A DNA stretch of 33,826 nucleotides from Bacillota bacterium. GTDB lineage: Bacteria; Bacillota; Clostridia; Peptostreptococcales; Anaerovoracaceae. The translations under genes were made by a program, and so were the position numbers. Under the pieces are notes generated by a model. That model made no database searches and had not been told where the DNA came from. It was given only the letters and a program-made list of their open reading frames with translations. Numbering within the stretch: the first letter of the stretch is position 1; every line of letters starts with the position of its first letter. The DNA is taken from the NCBI GenBank assembly GCA_017412505.1, contig JAFPXN010000014.1, forward strand, positions 1 to 33,826, in the 5' to 3' direction. This document shows, in pieces, positions 7,375 to 14,930 of the stretch.

Positions 7375-8292
7375 ATGAATTATAAAGAATATCTGGACAT
7401 CAAACCCGAAGTGGCCGAAGCGCTGGCCGCCGGAAAGCCCGTCGTCGCGCTGGAGAGCACGATCTTAAGCCACGGCATGCCCTACCCGCAGAATCTGGAA
7501 TTCGCGGCGAAGGTGGAAGAAGTCGTCAGAAGCGAAGGCGCAGTGCCTGCCACCATGGCGCTCATCGACGGACGCATCAAGGTGGGCCTGTCCGAAGCGG
7601 ATCTGGAAGTCATGTGCAAGGCGGAAAACGTGGGCAAGGTGAGCCGCAGAGATTTCGCGCTCTACCTGGCGGAAAAGAAGACCGGCGCCACGACTGTCGC
7701 GACGACCATGATGTGCGCGAACTTCGCCGGGATCCGGGTATTCGCCACCGGCGGTATCGGTGGGGTCCACCGCCGCGGCGAAGTGACCATGGACATTTCC
7801 GCGGACCTGCAGGAACTGGGCAACACGCCCGTCTGCGTCGTCTGCGCAGGCTGCAAGCAGATCCTGGACATCGGCCGTACGCTGGAATATCTGGAGACCA
7901 TGGGCGTGCCCGTCATCGGCAACAAGACCGCGGATTTCCCCGCGTTCTACTGCCCGAAGAGCGGATATAAAGCGGATTACGCGGCAGAAGACGAGGCCGA
8001 CATCGCCCGCATTTTAAAAACCTCCCTCGACCTGGGTCTGAAGGGAGGCATGCTGGTCGGCAATCCTGTTCCGGCGGAATACGCCATGGATTTCGACTAT
8101 ATGGAGGGCATCATCACGCAGGCGATCGCGGAAGCGGACGAACAGGGCGTGAAGGGAAAGAACATCACGCCGTTCCTGCTGGCGCGCGTCGTGGAACTGA
8201 CCGGCGGAGAATCGCTGGCCACCAACATCCAGCTCGCGCTGAACAACGCCCGCTGCGCCGCGAAGATCGCCGCGGAGCTGGCTAAACTGTAA
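7375..8292 (+). CDS. psuG: pseudouridine-5'-phosphate glycosidase
   Basis: This cytosolic enzyme cleaves the C-C glycosidic bond of pseudouridine 5'-phosphate to uracil and ribose 5-phosphate. The 305 residues match the family length. Characteristic stretches are VALESTILSHGMPYPQN (24-40, with the conserved Glu27), EGAVPATMALIDGRIKVGL (54-72), FATGGIGGVHRG-like 123-135, and VCAGCKQILDIG (156-167), where Lys161 aligns with the Schiff-base lysine. It is the last gene of the STAS-kinase-psuK-psuG unit, is preceded by GGAGG, and is followed by a terminator. The dedicated pseudouridine transporter usually linked to psuK/psuG is absent; only the SDF-type transporter lies nearby. Confidence 0.95.
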   Translation: MNYKEYLDIKPEVAEALAAGKPVVALESTILSHGMPYPQNLEFAAKVEEVVRSEGAVPATMALIDGRIKVGLSEADLEVMCKAENVGKVSRRDFALYLAEKKTGATTVATTMMCANFAGIRVFATGGIGGVHRRGEVTMDISADLQELGNTPVCVVCAGCKQILDIGRTLEYLETMGVPVIGNKTADFPAFYCPKSGYKADYAAEDEADIARILKTSLDLGLKGGMLVGNPVPAEYAMDFDYMEGIITQAIAEADEQGVKGKNITPFLLARVVELTGGESLATNIQLALNNARCAAKIAAELAKL

Positions 8293-8317
8293 GGGAACCT
8301 TTAATGGACATAAAAAG

Positions 8318-8344
8318 ACCCGGACGTTTCCGCCCGGGTTTTTC
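8318..8344. terminator. intrinsic terminator between psuG and the aminotransferase
   Basis: Stem ACCCGG (8318-8323) with CCGGGT (8334-8339), followed by a T-rich run, and AAAAAG before it. It can stop transcripts from both convergent genes. Confidence 0.8.
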
Positions 8345-8353
8345 TTATGGATC

Positions 8354-9508
8354 TTATTTCGTTCCCAGCAGTCTGGCCATGCGGTCCAGGCCTTCGACGA
8401 TCTTCTCCGTTTCCGTGCAGTAGGAAACGCGCAGGTACCCTTCTCCGTATTTGCCGAACGCGCTGCCCGGCACGGTCACGACGCCCGTGTTCTCGAGCAG
8501 ATAGAATGCAAGATCCCGGTCGTTCATCCCTGTTTCCGTCACGTTCGGGAACGTGTAGAACGCTCCTTCCGGCGCCAGGCAGGAAAAGCCCTTCAGCCGG
8601 TTGAGCCCCTCGACCATGATCTTTCTGCGCTTATCGTATTCCGCGACCATCTCCGCCACGTAATCCTGCGGACCGGTGAGCGCTTCCAGCGCCGCGTACT
8701 GCATCGGCGCAGCCACGCTGGAGATCATGCTGCTCTGTACGCGGGTCATCTGCATGCACATCTCCTCCGGCGCCACGCAGTAGCCGATGCGGAACCCCGC
8801 CATGGCGTAGGTCTTCGACACGGAATTGCAGATGACGGTGCGTTCCGCCATCCCGGGAAAACTGCCGAGGCAAACGTGCTTCGCGCCGTCGTACAGCAGC
8901 GCTTCGTAGGGCTCGTCCGCGATGACCCACAGATCGTGCGCGATCGCGAATTCCGCGATCTGCTTCAGGTCCTCCGCCGGCGTGACCGAACCCAGCGGAT
9001 TGGACGGGCTGTTGATCAGGATGGCCTTCGTCTTCGGGGTCAGGCATTTTTCCAGATTCTCCGCCTTGACGTGAAACTTGTCCTTTTCATAGACCGGAAC
9101 GTCCACAATGCCGACGCAGGCCACGTCCGCCATGCCGATATACGCCGCGTAATACGGGCAGGGGATCAGGATCTCGTCGCCCGGATCCATCGTGCACAGC
9201 ATGGCCATCAGCAGCGCATGGGTGGCTCCGTTGAACACGTGTACGTTGGCCGGCGCGCATTCGATGCCCTGCTCTTTTCTGTATTTTGCCACGATCGCTT
9301 CGCGCAGAGCCTGCAGTCCCGCGTTGGAGACGTATTTCGTCGCGCCGTTGTTCATGGCGGCATACGTGGCGTCGATCACGTTCCGGCCTGTCGCGAACCC
9401 CGGTTCGCCGATCCCGAAATTGATCGTATCTTTATATTGCAGCGCTTTCTCGAATACAGCGCGCACGCCGGAAAAAGCGTATTGTCTGGAGCGGCTGCTC
9501 AATTCCAT
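8354..9508 (-). CDS. class I/II PLP-dependent aminotransferase
   Basis: The 384-residue protein is a fold-type I aminotransferase of the aspartate aminotransferase family. Seen are the substrate loop GIGEP (32-36), INSPSNPLGS (165-174, for NPxNPTG), ADEPYE (197-202) with Asp198 and Tyr201, and the PLP lysine Lys232 in SVSKTYAMAGFRIGY. It transfers amino groups between an amino acid and a 2-oxo acid in the cytosol; the specific amino acid is not predictable. The open frame extends 37 residues upstream, but AGAGGTGAT lies 7 bases before the ATG at 9508, and the extension covers the promoter, so 9508 is chosen. It is transcribed alone, divergent from the C26 amidase. Confidence 0.92.
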   Translation of the reverse strand: MELSSRSRQYAFSGVRAVFEKALQYKDTINFGIGEPGFATGRNVIDATYAAMNNGATKYVSNAGLQALREAIVAKYRKEQGIECAPANVHVFNGATHALLMAMLCTMDPGDEILIPCPYYAAYIGMADVACVGIVDVPVYEKDKFHVKAENLEKCLTPKTKAILINSPSNPLGSVTPAEDLKQIAEFAIAHDLWVIADEPYEALLYDGAKHVCLGSFPGMAERTVICNSVSKTYAMAGFRIGYCVAPEEMCMQMTRVQSSMISSVAAPMQYAALEALTGPQDYVAEMVAEYDKRRKIMVEGLNRLKGFSCLAPEGAFYTFPNVTETGMNDRDLAFYLLENTGVVTVPGSAFGKYGEGYLRVSYCTETEKIVEGLDRMARLLGTK

Positions 9509-9527
9509 TTTTATCACCTCTGAGAAT

Positions 9528-9556
9528 ACAATACTCCTTTTGCATCCTTTATTCAA
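9528..9556 (-). promoter_or_regulatory. promoter of the aminotransferase gene
   Basis: On the minus strand TTGAAT (9556-9551) and TATTGT (9533-9528) are separated by exactly 17 bases and lie about 20 bases upstream of the chosen ATG. The boxes are imperfect. Confidence 0.45.
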
Positions 9557-9614
9557 ATCGGCAAAATCGAATCCAACGGTCAAAAAAACTGAACGCTGCG
9601 CAATTTCCCCGTGA

Positions 9615-9620
9615 TACAAT
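9615..9620 (+). promoter_or_regulatory. possible -10 box for the C26 amidase gene
   Basis: TACAAT lies 37 bases upstream of the start codon, but no convincing -35 box is present at the right distance. Confidence 0.3.
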
Positions 9621-9657
9621 AGAAGTACAAGAAAGACTATGCGGAAAGGAGCTTCCT

Positions 9658-10371
9658 ATGAAACCTTTGATCGGCGTATTTGCCCACGCGGCCCGGACGG
9701 TTGAGACTTTCGCGGCCCAGACCTGTCCGGAGACCTACCTGTTCGCCCTGGAAAACGCAGGCGCAGACCCCATCCTGCTGCCCGCTTACGATAACGACGA
9801 GGCGCTGCGGCGCTACGTGGATCTGTGCGACGGCTTCGTGCTCCCCGGCGGCATCGATATCAATCCCCTCACCTACGGCGAGGATCCTCATCCGATGCTG
9901 CAGGGCAACCGGCTGGAGTTCGACGAGTGCGAACTGCACCTGATCCAAATCATTCTGGAGTCGAAAAAGCCCGTTCTCGGCATCTGCCGCGGCGCCCAGA
10001 TCCTGAACGTCGCCTTCGGCGGCACGCTGTACCAGGACATCGTCTCGCAGCACGAAGGCGCGCAGCAGCACGGCCAGACGGAGATCACGCCCGGCGCGCC
10101 CTGCCACAGGATCAAGATCGAAGACGGCTCCATCCTGGCGGAACTCTACGGCGCTGAGACGCGCGTCAACAGCTTCCACCACCAGGCGGTGAAGGATCTG
10201 GGCAAGGGGCTGAAAGCCACCGCCCACGCATACGACGGCATCGTCGAGGCGTTCGAAGCGCCGGATTATCCCTTCGTCCTCGGCGTGCAGTGGCACCCCG
10301 AGCAGGAGACCAACGCGGACAGACACGCGGTGCTGCCCATCTTCAAGAAATTTGTGGACGTCTGCAGATAG
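9658..10371 (+). CDS. class I glutamine amidotransferase-like hydrolase (peptidase C26, PuuD/gamma-glutamyl-GABA hydrolase type)
   Basis: A 237-residue stand-alone C26 protein. The nucleophile elbow is GICRGAQILN (108-117) with Cys110, and the His/Glu pair is in QWHPE (211-215: His213, Glu215). The oxyanion region VLPGGIDINP (61-70) and SFHHQAVKDLG are typical of PuuD-like gamma-glutamyl hydrolases, which release glutamate from gamma-glutamyl amides such as gamma-glutamyl-GABA. No polyamine-degradation genes are near, so the actual substrate is open. GGAAAGGAG precedes the ATG. The gene lies upstream of the ABC-F gene, which has its own promoter 11 bases after this stop codon. Confidence 0.88.
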   Translation: MKPLIGVFAHAARTVETFAAQTCPETYLFALENAGADPILLPAYDNDEALRRYVDLCDGFVLPGGIDINPLTYGEDPHPMLQGNRLEFDECELHLIQIILESKKPVLGICRGAQILNVAFGGTLYQDIVSQHEGAQQHGQTEITPGAPCHRIKIEDGSILAELYGAETRVNSFHHQAVKDLGKGLKATAHAYDGIVEAFEAPDYPFVLGVQWHPEQETNADRHAVLPIFKKFVDVCR

Positions 10372-10381
10372 AGCGTTCCCC

Positions 10382-10410
10382 TTGCGGCCCGCGCGTCCGC
10401 AGGATATAAT
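10382..10410 (+). promoter_or_regulatory. promoter of the ABC-F gene
   Basis: TTGCGG (10382-10387), a 17-base spacer and a perfect TATAAT (10405-10410). Transcription should begin near 10417, leaving a leader of about 220 bases before the ABC-F start codon. Confidence 0.75.
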
Positions 10411-10451
10411 AAAAGCAACTTAATTCTCAGAGAAAGCACAACAGGTGAGAG

Positions 10452-10466
10452 ATGCGCAACAGATAA
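10452..10466 (+). CDS. candidate four-residue leader peptide (MRNR)
   Basis: ATG CGC AAC AGA TAA lies within the ABC-F leader. AGGTGAG (10443-10449) precedes it closely; the spacing is short, which weakens the call. The codons AAC-AGA overlap the CAACAG segment that can pair with CTGTTG downstream, so ribosome occupancy would alter the leader fold. Very short stall peptides are usual for ABC-F and Erm attenuators, but this one is only a candidate. Confidence 0.35.
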   Translation: MRNR

Positions 10467-10590
10467 TTTGATTTGGATCATGTGAACGTACCTACGAAGA
10501 GGCCTTTCGGGCCTTTGGTTTCGCATGCCGGATCAGATCATCCCGAAAGCGCTCTTCTGTTGACCGATATCAATAGCAGTGTTTGTTTTG

Positions 10591-10621
10591 GGTCTGTTCC
10601 GGCTGCGGAACAGACCTTTTT
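10591..10621 (+). terminator. intrinsic terminator (attenuator) in the ABC-F leader
   Basis: A perfect 10-bp stem, GGTCTGTTCC (10591-10600) with GGAACAGACC (10607-10616), has a 6-base loop and is followed by TTTTT. It ends 18 bases before the ABC-F start codon and after the gene's own promoter, so it would stop expression by default. GAGGTGAT just after it is the ABC-F ribosome binding site. Confidence 0.88.
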
Positions 10622-10639
10622 ATGCGAGGTGATATCGAT

Positions 10640-12196
10640 ATGCTTCAAGTGCAGCATCTGACCATAGACCATATCCGGGATCTGCGGACGATCCTGAAGG
10701 ATTTTTCCGTGACCCTGAACGCAGGCGACAAAGCCGTGATCATCGGCGAGGAGGGCAACGGAAAATCCACACTGCTCAAGTGGATCTTCGACCCGGCTCT
10801 GATCGAAGACTATGCGGAAGCGGAAGGCATCCGCGTGACCGGCGCAGAACGCCTGGCCTACCTGCCCCAGCAGCTGACGGAAAAAGACGCAGGCCTCACC
10901 GTCTGGGAATTCTTTGCGGAAGAGACTTTGTTTGCGGATGCGCCGCCCCGCAGGCTGGCGAAACTGGCTTCGTCCCTGGGGCTTTCTCCGGGTTTCTTTT
11001 ACAGCGACCAGATCATGGGAACCCTGTCCGGCGGGGAAAAGGTAAAGGCCCAGCTGGCACGCCTGCTTCTCGCGGAACCGACCGCCCTGCTGCTGGACGA
11101 GCCGTCCAACGACATCGACATCGAAACGCTGGAATATCTGGAACGGGTCATCCGGGAGTTTTCCGGCATCGTGCTCTTTATCTCCCACGACGAGACTTTG
11201 ATCGAACGGACCGCCAACATGGTGATCCATCTGGAACAGGTCCACCGCAAGCAGCAGTGCCGCCACACCGTAGCGCGCACAGGCTACCGGGAATATGCGG
11301 AAAGGCGGCTGAACGCCTTCGAAAAACAGGCGCAGCAGGCGCAGAGCGACCTGCGGAAAAAGCGGATCCGGGATGAAAAATACAGGCGCATCCTGCAGAG
11401 CGTCGACCGGGCGCAAGTCACGATCAACCACGCGGGCAGGGATAATCCCGATCCTATGCAGGCTGCGAGAAACCTGAAAGACAAGATGCATACTGTCAAA
11501 TCCATGCAGAAGAGGTTCGCGCGCGAGGATGCGCAGATGACGGAAAAACCCGTCATGGAGAATCCCATCGACTTTACGCTGGGCGAAAACGCGGAACCCA
11601 TCCCGACGGGCAAGACTGTGCTGGACTTTGAATTACCGCGCTTGTCCGCGCCGGACGGTTCCCGCCTTCTTGCGGAAAATATCCGACTGCTCGTGCGGGG
11701 ACCGGAAAAGGTGTGCATCATAGGGCGCAACGGCTGCGGCAAGACGACGCTGCTGAAGGAGATCTGGGAACAATTGAAAAACCGCACGGACATCCGTGCG
11801 GCCTATATGCCTCAGAATTATGCGGATCTTCTGGATCTCAGCAAGACGCCCGTCGACTGTATCTGCACGAAAGGCGACGCCGAAGAACGCACGATGGTGC
11901 GTACCTTTCTCGGCGCGCTCCGCTTTACGACCGCGGAGATGGAACACCCTGCCTCTGCGCTTTCCGGGGGTCAACAGGCGAAGATCTTTCTGCTGCGGCT
12001 GAATCTTTCCGGGGCGAACGTATTGCTTTTGGACGAACCGACGCGGAACTTCTCGCCCCTATCGGGACCGGTCATCCGCCGCATGCTGGCGGCTTTTCCG
12101 GGCGCCATCCTCAGCGTATCCCACGACCGCAAGTACATCGAAGAAGTCTGCGGTACGGTGCTGGAGCTGACAGAAGGAGGTCTGGTGCAGCACTGA
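10640..12196 (+). CDS. ABC-F ATPase, probable ribosome-protection factor
   Basis: The 518-residue protein has two ABC ATPase cassettes and no membrane segments, the ABC-F architecture. Cassette 1 has Walker A GEEGNGKST (36-44), signature LSGGE (129-133) and Walker B LLLDEPSND (150-158). A charged, partly coiled linker spans about 200-310. Cassette 2 has Walker A GRNGCGKTT (362-370), signature LSGGQ (441-445) and Walker B LLLDEPTRNFSPLS (462-475), then SVSHD. ABC-F proteins bind the ribosomal E site and rescue stalled ribosomes or displace antibiotics such as macrolides, lincosamides or pleuromutilins. The attenuator leader favours an inducible resistance role, though no drug class can be assigned. 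GAGGTGAT 6 bases upstream selects the ATG at 10640 over in-frame starts at 10622 and 10583. Confidence 0.9.
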   Translation: MLQVQHLTIDHIRDLRTILKDFSVTLNAGDKAVIIGEEGNGKSTLLKWIFDPALIEDYAEAEGIRVTGAERLAYLPQQLTEKDAGLTVWEFFAEETLFADAPPRRLAKLASSLGLSPGFFYSDQIMGTLSGGEKVKAQLARLLLAEPTALLLDEPSNDIDIETLEYLERVIREFSGIVLFISHDETLIERTANMVIHLEQVHRKQQCRHTVARTGYREYAERRLNAFEKQAQQAQSDLRKKRIRDEKYRRILQSVDRAQVTINHAGRDNPDPMQAARNLKDKMHTVKSMQKRFAREDAQMTEKPVMENPIDFTLGENAEPIPTGKTVLDFELPRLSAPDGSRLLAENIRLLVRGPEKVCIIGRNGCGKTTLLKEIWEQLKNRTDIRAAYMPQNYADLLDLSKTPVDCICTKGDAEERTMVRTFLGALRFTTAEMEHPASALSGGQQAKIFLLRLNLSGANVLLLDEPTRNFSPLSGPVIRRMLAAFPGAILSVSHDRKYIEEVCGTVLELTEGGLVQH

Positions 12197-12554
12197 ATTA
12201 TGTAAGCTGTCCTTCGGGCGTTGTTTTGAAAGGATTCAGGCCGTTGTTAACTGCTCTCTGCCATAGAAGCCGCCCTGTTAACATGACCCAAACGCTTAAG
12301 GAATCGTTTTCCGTGAATGTTAAGATTTCATTCAATTTCGGGCGGTTCTTCTTAACCTGCGGCTAAACTTCCGGTTAATGCGTCTTGTTTTTGGTTGACA
12401 GAATCCGTTCAATCCACACACAGGCGTCCGATACAGTTAACTATATGGGGCCATTTCCTGAAATCAGTTAACAACAAGCAAAACCCTTCCGTAACATATC
12501 TCCAACGGGTTTTAGGTCAGTGGAAAACAAGACAGAGGAACTGTCCCCGCAGCT
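12197..12554. other. gene-free interval with clustered GTTAAC palindromes
   Basis: No supported gene lies in these 358 bases between convergent genes. GTTAAC occurs four times, at 12246-12251, 12277-12282, 12436-12441 and 12467-12472, with near matches (CTTAAC at 12351, GTTAAG at 12319, GGTTAA at 12373). AAAACCC (12480-12486) can pair with GGGTTTT (12507-12513) across a 20-base loop as a weak bidirectional terminator. The interval is more AT-rich than the surrounding genes. Confidence 0.55.
12531..12550. repeat. REP-like palindromic element, family C, possible terminator of the eleven-gene operon
   Basis: GACAG (12531-12535) pairs with CTGTC (12541-12545) around AGGAA, followed by CCCCG. Read on the minus strand the core is GGGGACAGTTCC, close to family B elsewhere in the window. 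On that strand the stem is followed by TTGTTTT, so it may also terminate transcripts leaving the HAD gene, whose stop codon is at 12555-12557. Confidence 0.6.
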
Positions 12555-13424
12555 TCAGATCCCCAGCAGGTGCTCCAGCGTGTAGGCCACGCCGTCGTCT
12601 TCGTTCGTGAGGGCGATGTAGTCGGCCACGTCCAGTAGCTCGGGGACGGAATTGCCCATGGCGACGCCCACGCCTGCCCGGACGACCATCTGTTCGTCGT
12701 TGGAGGAATCGCCGAAGGCCATGATGCCGCTGCGGTCCGTTCCCAGATAGGCGGCGAGTTCTTCCAGCGCATGGGCTTTGGACGTGTTCCTCCCGCCGAT
12801 CTCGATGTTGTTGGGCGTGGAACTGCAGGCGGTGATCCCGGGCATCTTCTTCAGTTCCGCCAGCCACCGCAGTCGCTTTTCGTCGTCCGCCATGATCAGG
12901 TTGATATTCTCCATTCTGTCCTTGTTGGCTTCGAGCAGCGCCAGAACGTCGTCCACCGGTTGGCGCGTGGTCAGCACGTAGTGCTGGCTCTTCTCGCTCG
13001 TGCGGCCGAAGTCCGCCAGATGGGTCAGATCCCTGCGGTCCGCGTAGACCCCGTCGTCGAAGAAGATCTCGATCATGACGTCTTCGTCGTGCAGGTAGGG
13101 ATCGACCGCGTCCACGGCTTCCGCCGAGAGAAGGTTCTCCAGCAGCACCTTGCCCGTGTGCATGTCGGTAATGCGGGCGCCGTTGCTGGTGACCGCGTAC
13201 TGCACGCCTTCCACCGCAACGACGTCTTTCGGCAGCGCGTCGAATACGCGGCCCGTCGCGATCACGACGTGATAGCCCTTCTCCATAGCCCGCATGATGG
13301 CCGCCTTGTTGCCTTCCGACAGCTTGCCGTGACCGTCCAGCAGCGTATCGTCCATATCGAACGCAAGGATCTTGATCTTGTCCAGTCTCTCCTTCGAGAG
13401 AGGCATTTTGAAGTACGTTTTCAT
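12555..13424 (-). CDS. Cof-type HAD-superfamily phosphatase
   Basis: The 289-residue protein has the HAD motifs: motif I AFDMDDTLLDG (21-31; Asp23 nucleophile, Asp25 acid), motif II SNGA, the lysine of motif III in SKAHALEELAAYLG, and motif IV MAFGDSSNDEQM. A large C2-type cap lies between motifs II and III, as in the Cof/YbiV group that dephosphorylates sugar phosphates and similar metabolites. The substrate is unknown. Its ATG overlaps the TGA of the EamA gene (ATGA) and AGAAGGGA precedes it. It is the last gene of the long minus-strand cluster. Confidence 0.9.
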   Translation of the reverse strand: MKTYFKMPLSKERLDKIKILAFDMDDTLLDGHGKLSEGNKAAIMRAMEKGYHVVIATGRVFDALPKDVVAVEGVQYAVTSNGARITDMHTGKVLLENLLSAEAVDAVDPYLHDEDVMIEIFFDDGVYADRRDLTHLADFGRTSEKSQHYVLTTRQPVDDVLALLEANKDRMENINLIMADDEKRLRWLAELKKMPGITACSSTPNNIEIGGRNTSKAHALEELAAYLGTDRSGIMAFGDSSNDEQMVVRAGVGVAMGNSVPELLDVADYIALTNEDDGVAYTLEHLLGI

Positions 13425-14311
13425 TCTTGTCCCTTCTTATAATCGCCCAGGGTGATAAGGAATGCGGAAGCGAGCACCAGGATGCCGCCCAGCAGAGAAC
13501 GCTTCGTCAGAGGTTCGCCAAGCAGCAGGATGCTGCAGACCAGGCTGGTGATGGGCTCCAGAATGCCCAGGATGCCCGTAACGGTAGGGCCTATGCGTTT
13601 CACCGCCTCCGGGGTCATGACGTTGCCGATGCACACGACCATCAGGCCGGTCAGGAACAGCCAGATCCAGCCCGCCGGGCGGCACTCCGCAAACGAAAAG
13701 CCGAAGATGTGGCCGAACACGAACAGGAAGATCGACCCGAACAGCGTGTTGTAAAACGAGATCTTAAAACCCGTCAGCTCCCGTACGCCGCTCCGGTCCG
13801 AAATGATCAGATAAGCGGAATACGCCACGCTGGACAGCAGTGCCAGCGTAAGTCCCAGCGGGTTTGCCTCCAGGCCGCCGAACATCATCACCCAGATCCC
13901 CAGGCAGGCCAGCAGCAACGACGCGCCCTGGATCTTCGTCAACTTCTGCTTGAAGAAGACCGCGTAGAACAGCGCCACCAGCGCCGGATACAGAAAATGC
14001 AGGCACAGGGTGAGCCCGACGGAAATATAGTCGTAGGACAGGTACAGCAGCATGGCGGTCAGGCCGCCGCAGGTCATACCGATGAAGAGCAGGGAAACGA
14101 GCTGCTTCTTCGTCACCGCGAAGCCATAGCCCTTGATCTTCAGGATGGCCGCCAGCACGGGCAGCACGGACAGGTTGCGGTAAAACGCGATGGAGATGCC
14201 GTTGCCGCCGGCTCCGATCGAAGCCATTTTTGCCGTGATGGAAGAAAGTCCGAAAAAGATCGCTGCCAGCGCCGCCAGCAGCAATCCGGTGTGTTTGGAT
14301 TCGTTGTTCAT
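13421..14311 (-). CDS. EamA/DMT-family transporter
   Basis: The 296-residue integral membrane protein shows ten hydrophobic helices in two EamA repeats, for example GLLLAALAAIFFGLSSITAKM at the start and GIVLASAFLITLG-like helices at the end (VTGILGILEPITSLVCSILLLGEPLT is the typical second-repeat GEPLT helix). Such proteins move small metabolites, often amino acids or nucleotide-like compounds, across the cytoplasmic membrane. The cargo cannot be read from the sequence. It starts 10 bases after scpB and overlaps the HAD gene by 4 bases, so it is an operon member. AAAGGCGA serves as ribosome binding site. Confidence 0.9.
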   Translation of the reverse strand: MNNESKHTGLLLAALAAIFFGLSSITAKMASIGAGGNGISIAFYRNLSVLPVLAAILKIKGYGFAVTKKQLVSLLFIGMTCGGLTAMLLYLSYDYISVGLTLCLHFLYPALVALFYAVFFKQKLTKIQGASLLLACLGIWVMMFGGLEANPLGLTLALLSSVAYSAYLIISDRSGVRELTGFKISFYNTLFGSIFLFVFGHIFGFSFAECRPAGWIWLFLTGLMVVCIGNVMTPEAVKRIGPTVTGILGILEPITSLVCSILLLGEPLTKRSLLGGILVLASAFLITLGDYKKGQE

Positions 14312-14321
14312 GGGTTCGCCT

Positions 14322-14927
14322 TTACTGCTCTTCGATCGGCAGCGTCAGCTGGTCCGGATCCGCCAGACCGCGGGGAAGTTCCAATCCTTCCAGGTCGTCG
14401 TCCAGGACGAGGCTTCCGACATCCTCGAGCTCGGGCAGATCGTCCAGCGATTCGAGGCCGAACGTGAACAGGAAATTGCGTGTCGTGCCGTAGAGGATGG
14501 GCCGCCCGATGCTGCTGCTTCTGCCCTTCTCCTCGACCAGGTCTTTCTTCATGAGCGTTTCCAGCACGCGGTCGCTCTTGATGCCGCGCACCGCGTCGAT
14601 CTGCGCCTTCGTCACCGGCTGCTTATACGCGATGACCGCCAGCACCTCCAACGCCGCCTGGGACAGTCTCTTTTCCTTGACCGGTGTGCAGAGCTTCGTG
14701 ATATAGTCGTCGTTTTCGGGGTTCGTACACAGCTGGAACGCCTTGTCCGCTTCACGGATGCGCAGGCCGCTGCGTCTGCTTTCATAATCGTCCGCCAGTT
14801 CGCGCAGGATGTGCAGCATGTCGGAAACGGGGAGATTGAACAGCTCCGCCGCCGTCTTGGCTTCCAGAGGGTCGCCCCATACGAACAGGATCGATTCCAG
14901 TGCCGATTTGATGCTTTCGTTCGTCAT
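14322..14927 (-). CDS. scpB: segregation and condensation protein B
   Basis: ScpB (201 residues) forms tandem winged-helix domains and, with ScpA, bridges the SMC dimer in chromosome condensation and segregation. Recognisable stretches are KSALESILFVWGDPL near the N-terminus, the family hallmark LSQAALEVLAVIAYKQPVTKAQIDAVRG in the middle, and RPILYGTTRNFLFTFGL near the C-terminus. AGGAGGGAT precedes the ATG, and the start lies 3 bases after the scpA stop, the standard scpA-scpB order. Confidence 0.96.
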   Translation of the reverse strand: MTNESIKSALESILFVWGDPLEAKTAAELFNLPVSDMLHILRELADDYESRRSGLRIREADKAFQLCTNPENDDYITKLCTPVKEKRLSQAALEVLAVIAYKQPVTKAQIDAVRGIKSDRVLETLMKKDLVEEKGRSSSIGRPILYGTTRNFLFTFGLESLDDLPELEDVGSLVLDDDLEGLELPRGLADPDQLTLPIEEQ

Positions 14928-14930
14928 TTG

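Larger units (their letters stand above)
10417..10639 (+). promoter_or_regulatory. structured leader with attenuator upstream of the ABC-F gene
   Basis: The leader holds, in order: a possible micro-ORF (10452-10466); a long hairpin made of GAAGAG (10496-10501) with CTCTTC (10552-10557) and TTTCGGG (10505-10511) with CCCGAAA (10542-10548); and the terminator at 10591-10621. CAACAG occurs at 10439-10444 and 10457-10462 and can pair with CTGTTG (10557-10562), which would break the long hairpin. The nearby GGCC pair at 10501-10504 and 10510-10513 offers a third competing fold. This layout is known from drug-inducible ABC-F resistance genes, where a stalled ribosome on a leader peptide prevents termination. 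The switching order is inferred. Confidence 0.65.

Noticed and set aside
3184..8292. The SDF-type transporter as a pseudouridine importer for psuK/psuG
   Set aside because: It is on the opposite strand in another operon, and the SDF family is known for organic and amino acids; proximity alone is too weak.
9509..9619. N-terminal extension of the aminotransferase
   Set aside because: The added residues do not resemble the family and cover the promoter; the ATG at 9508 has a strong ribosome binding site.
10473..10661. A 62-codon frame in the ABC-F leader, starting with TTG
   Set aside because: It runs through the terminator hairpin and into the ABC-F gene, lacks a ribosome binding site and has no recognisable domain.
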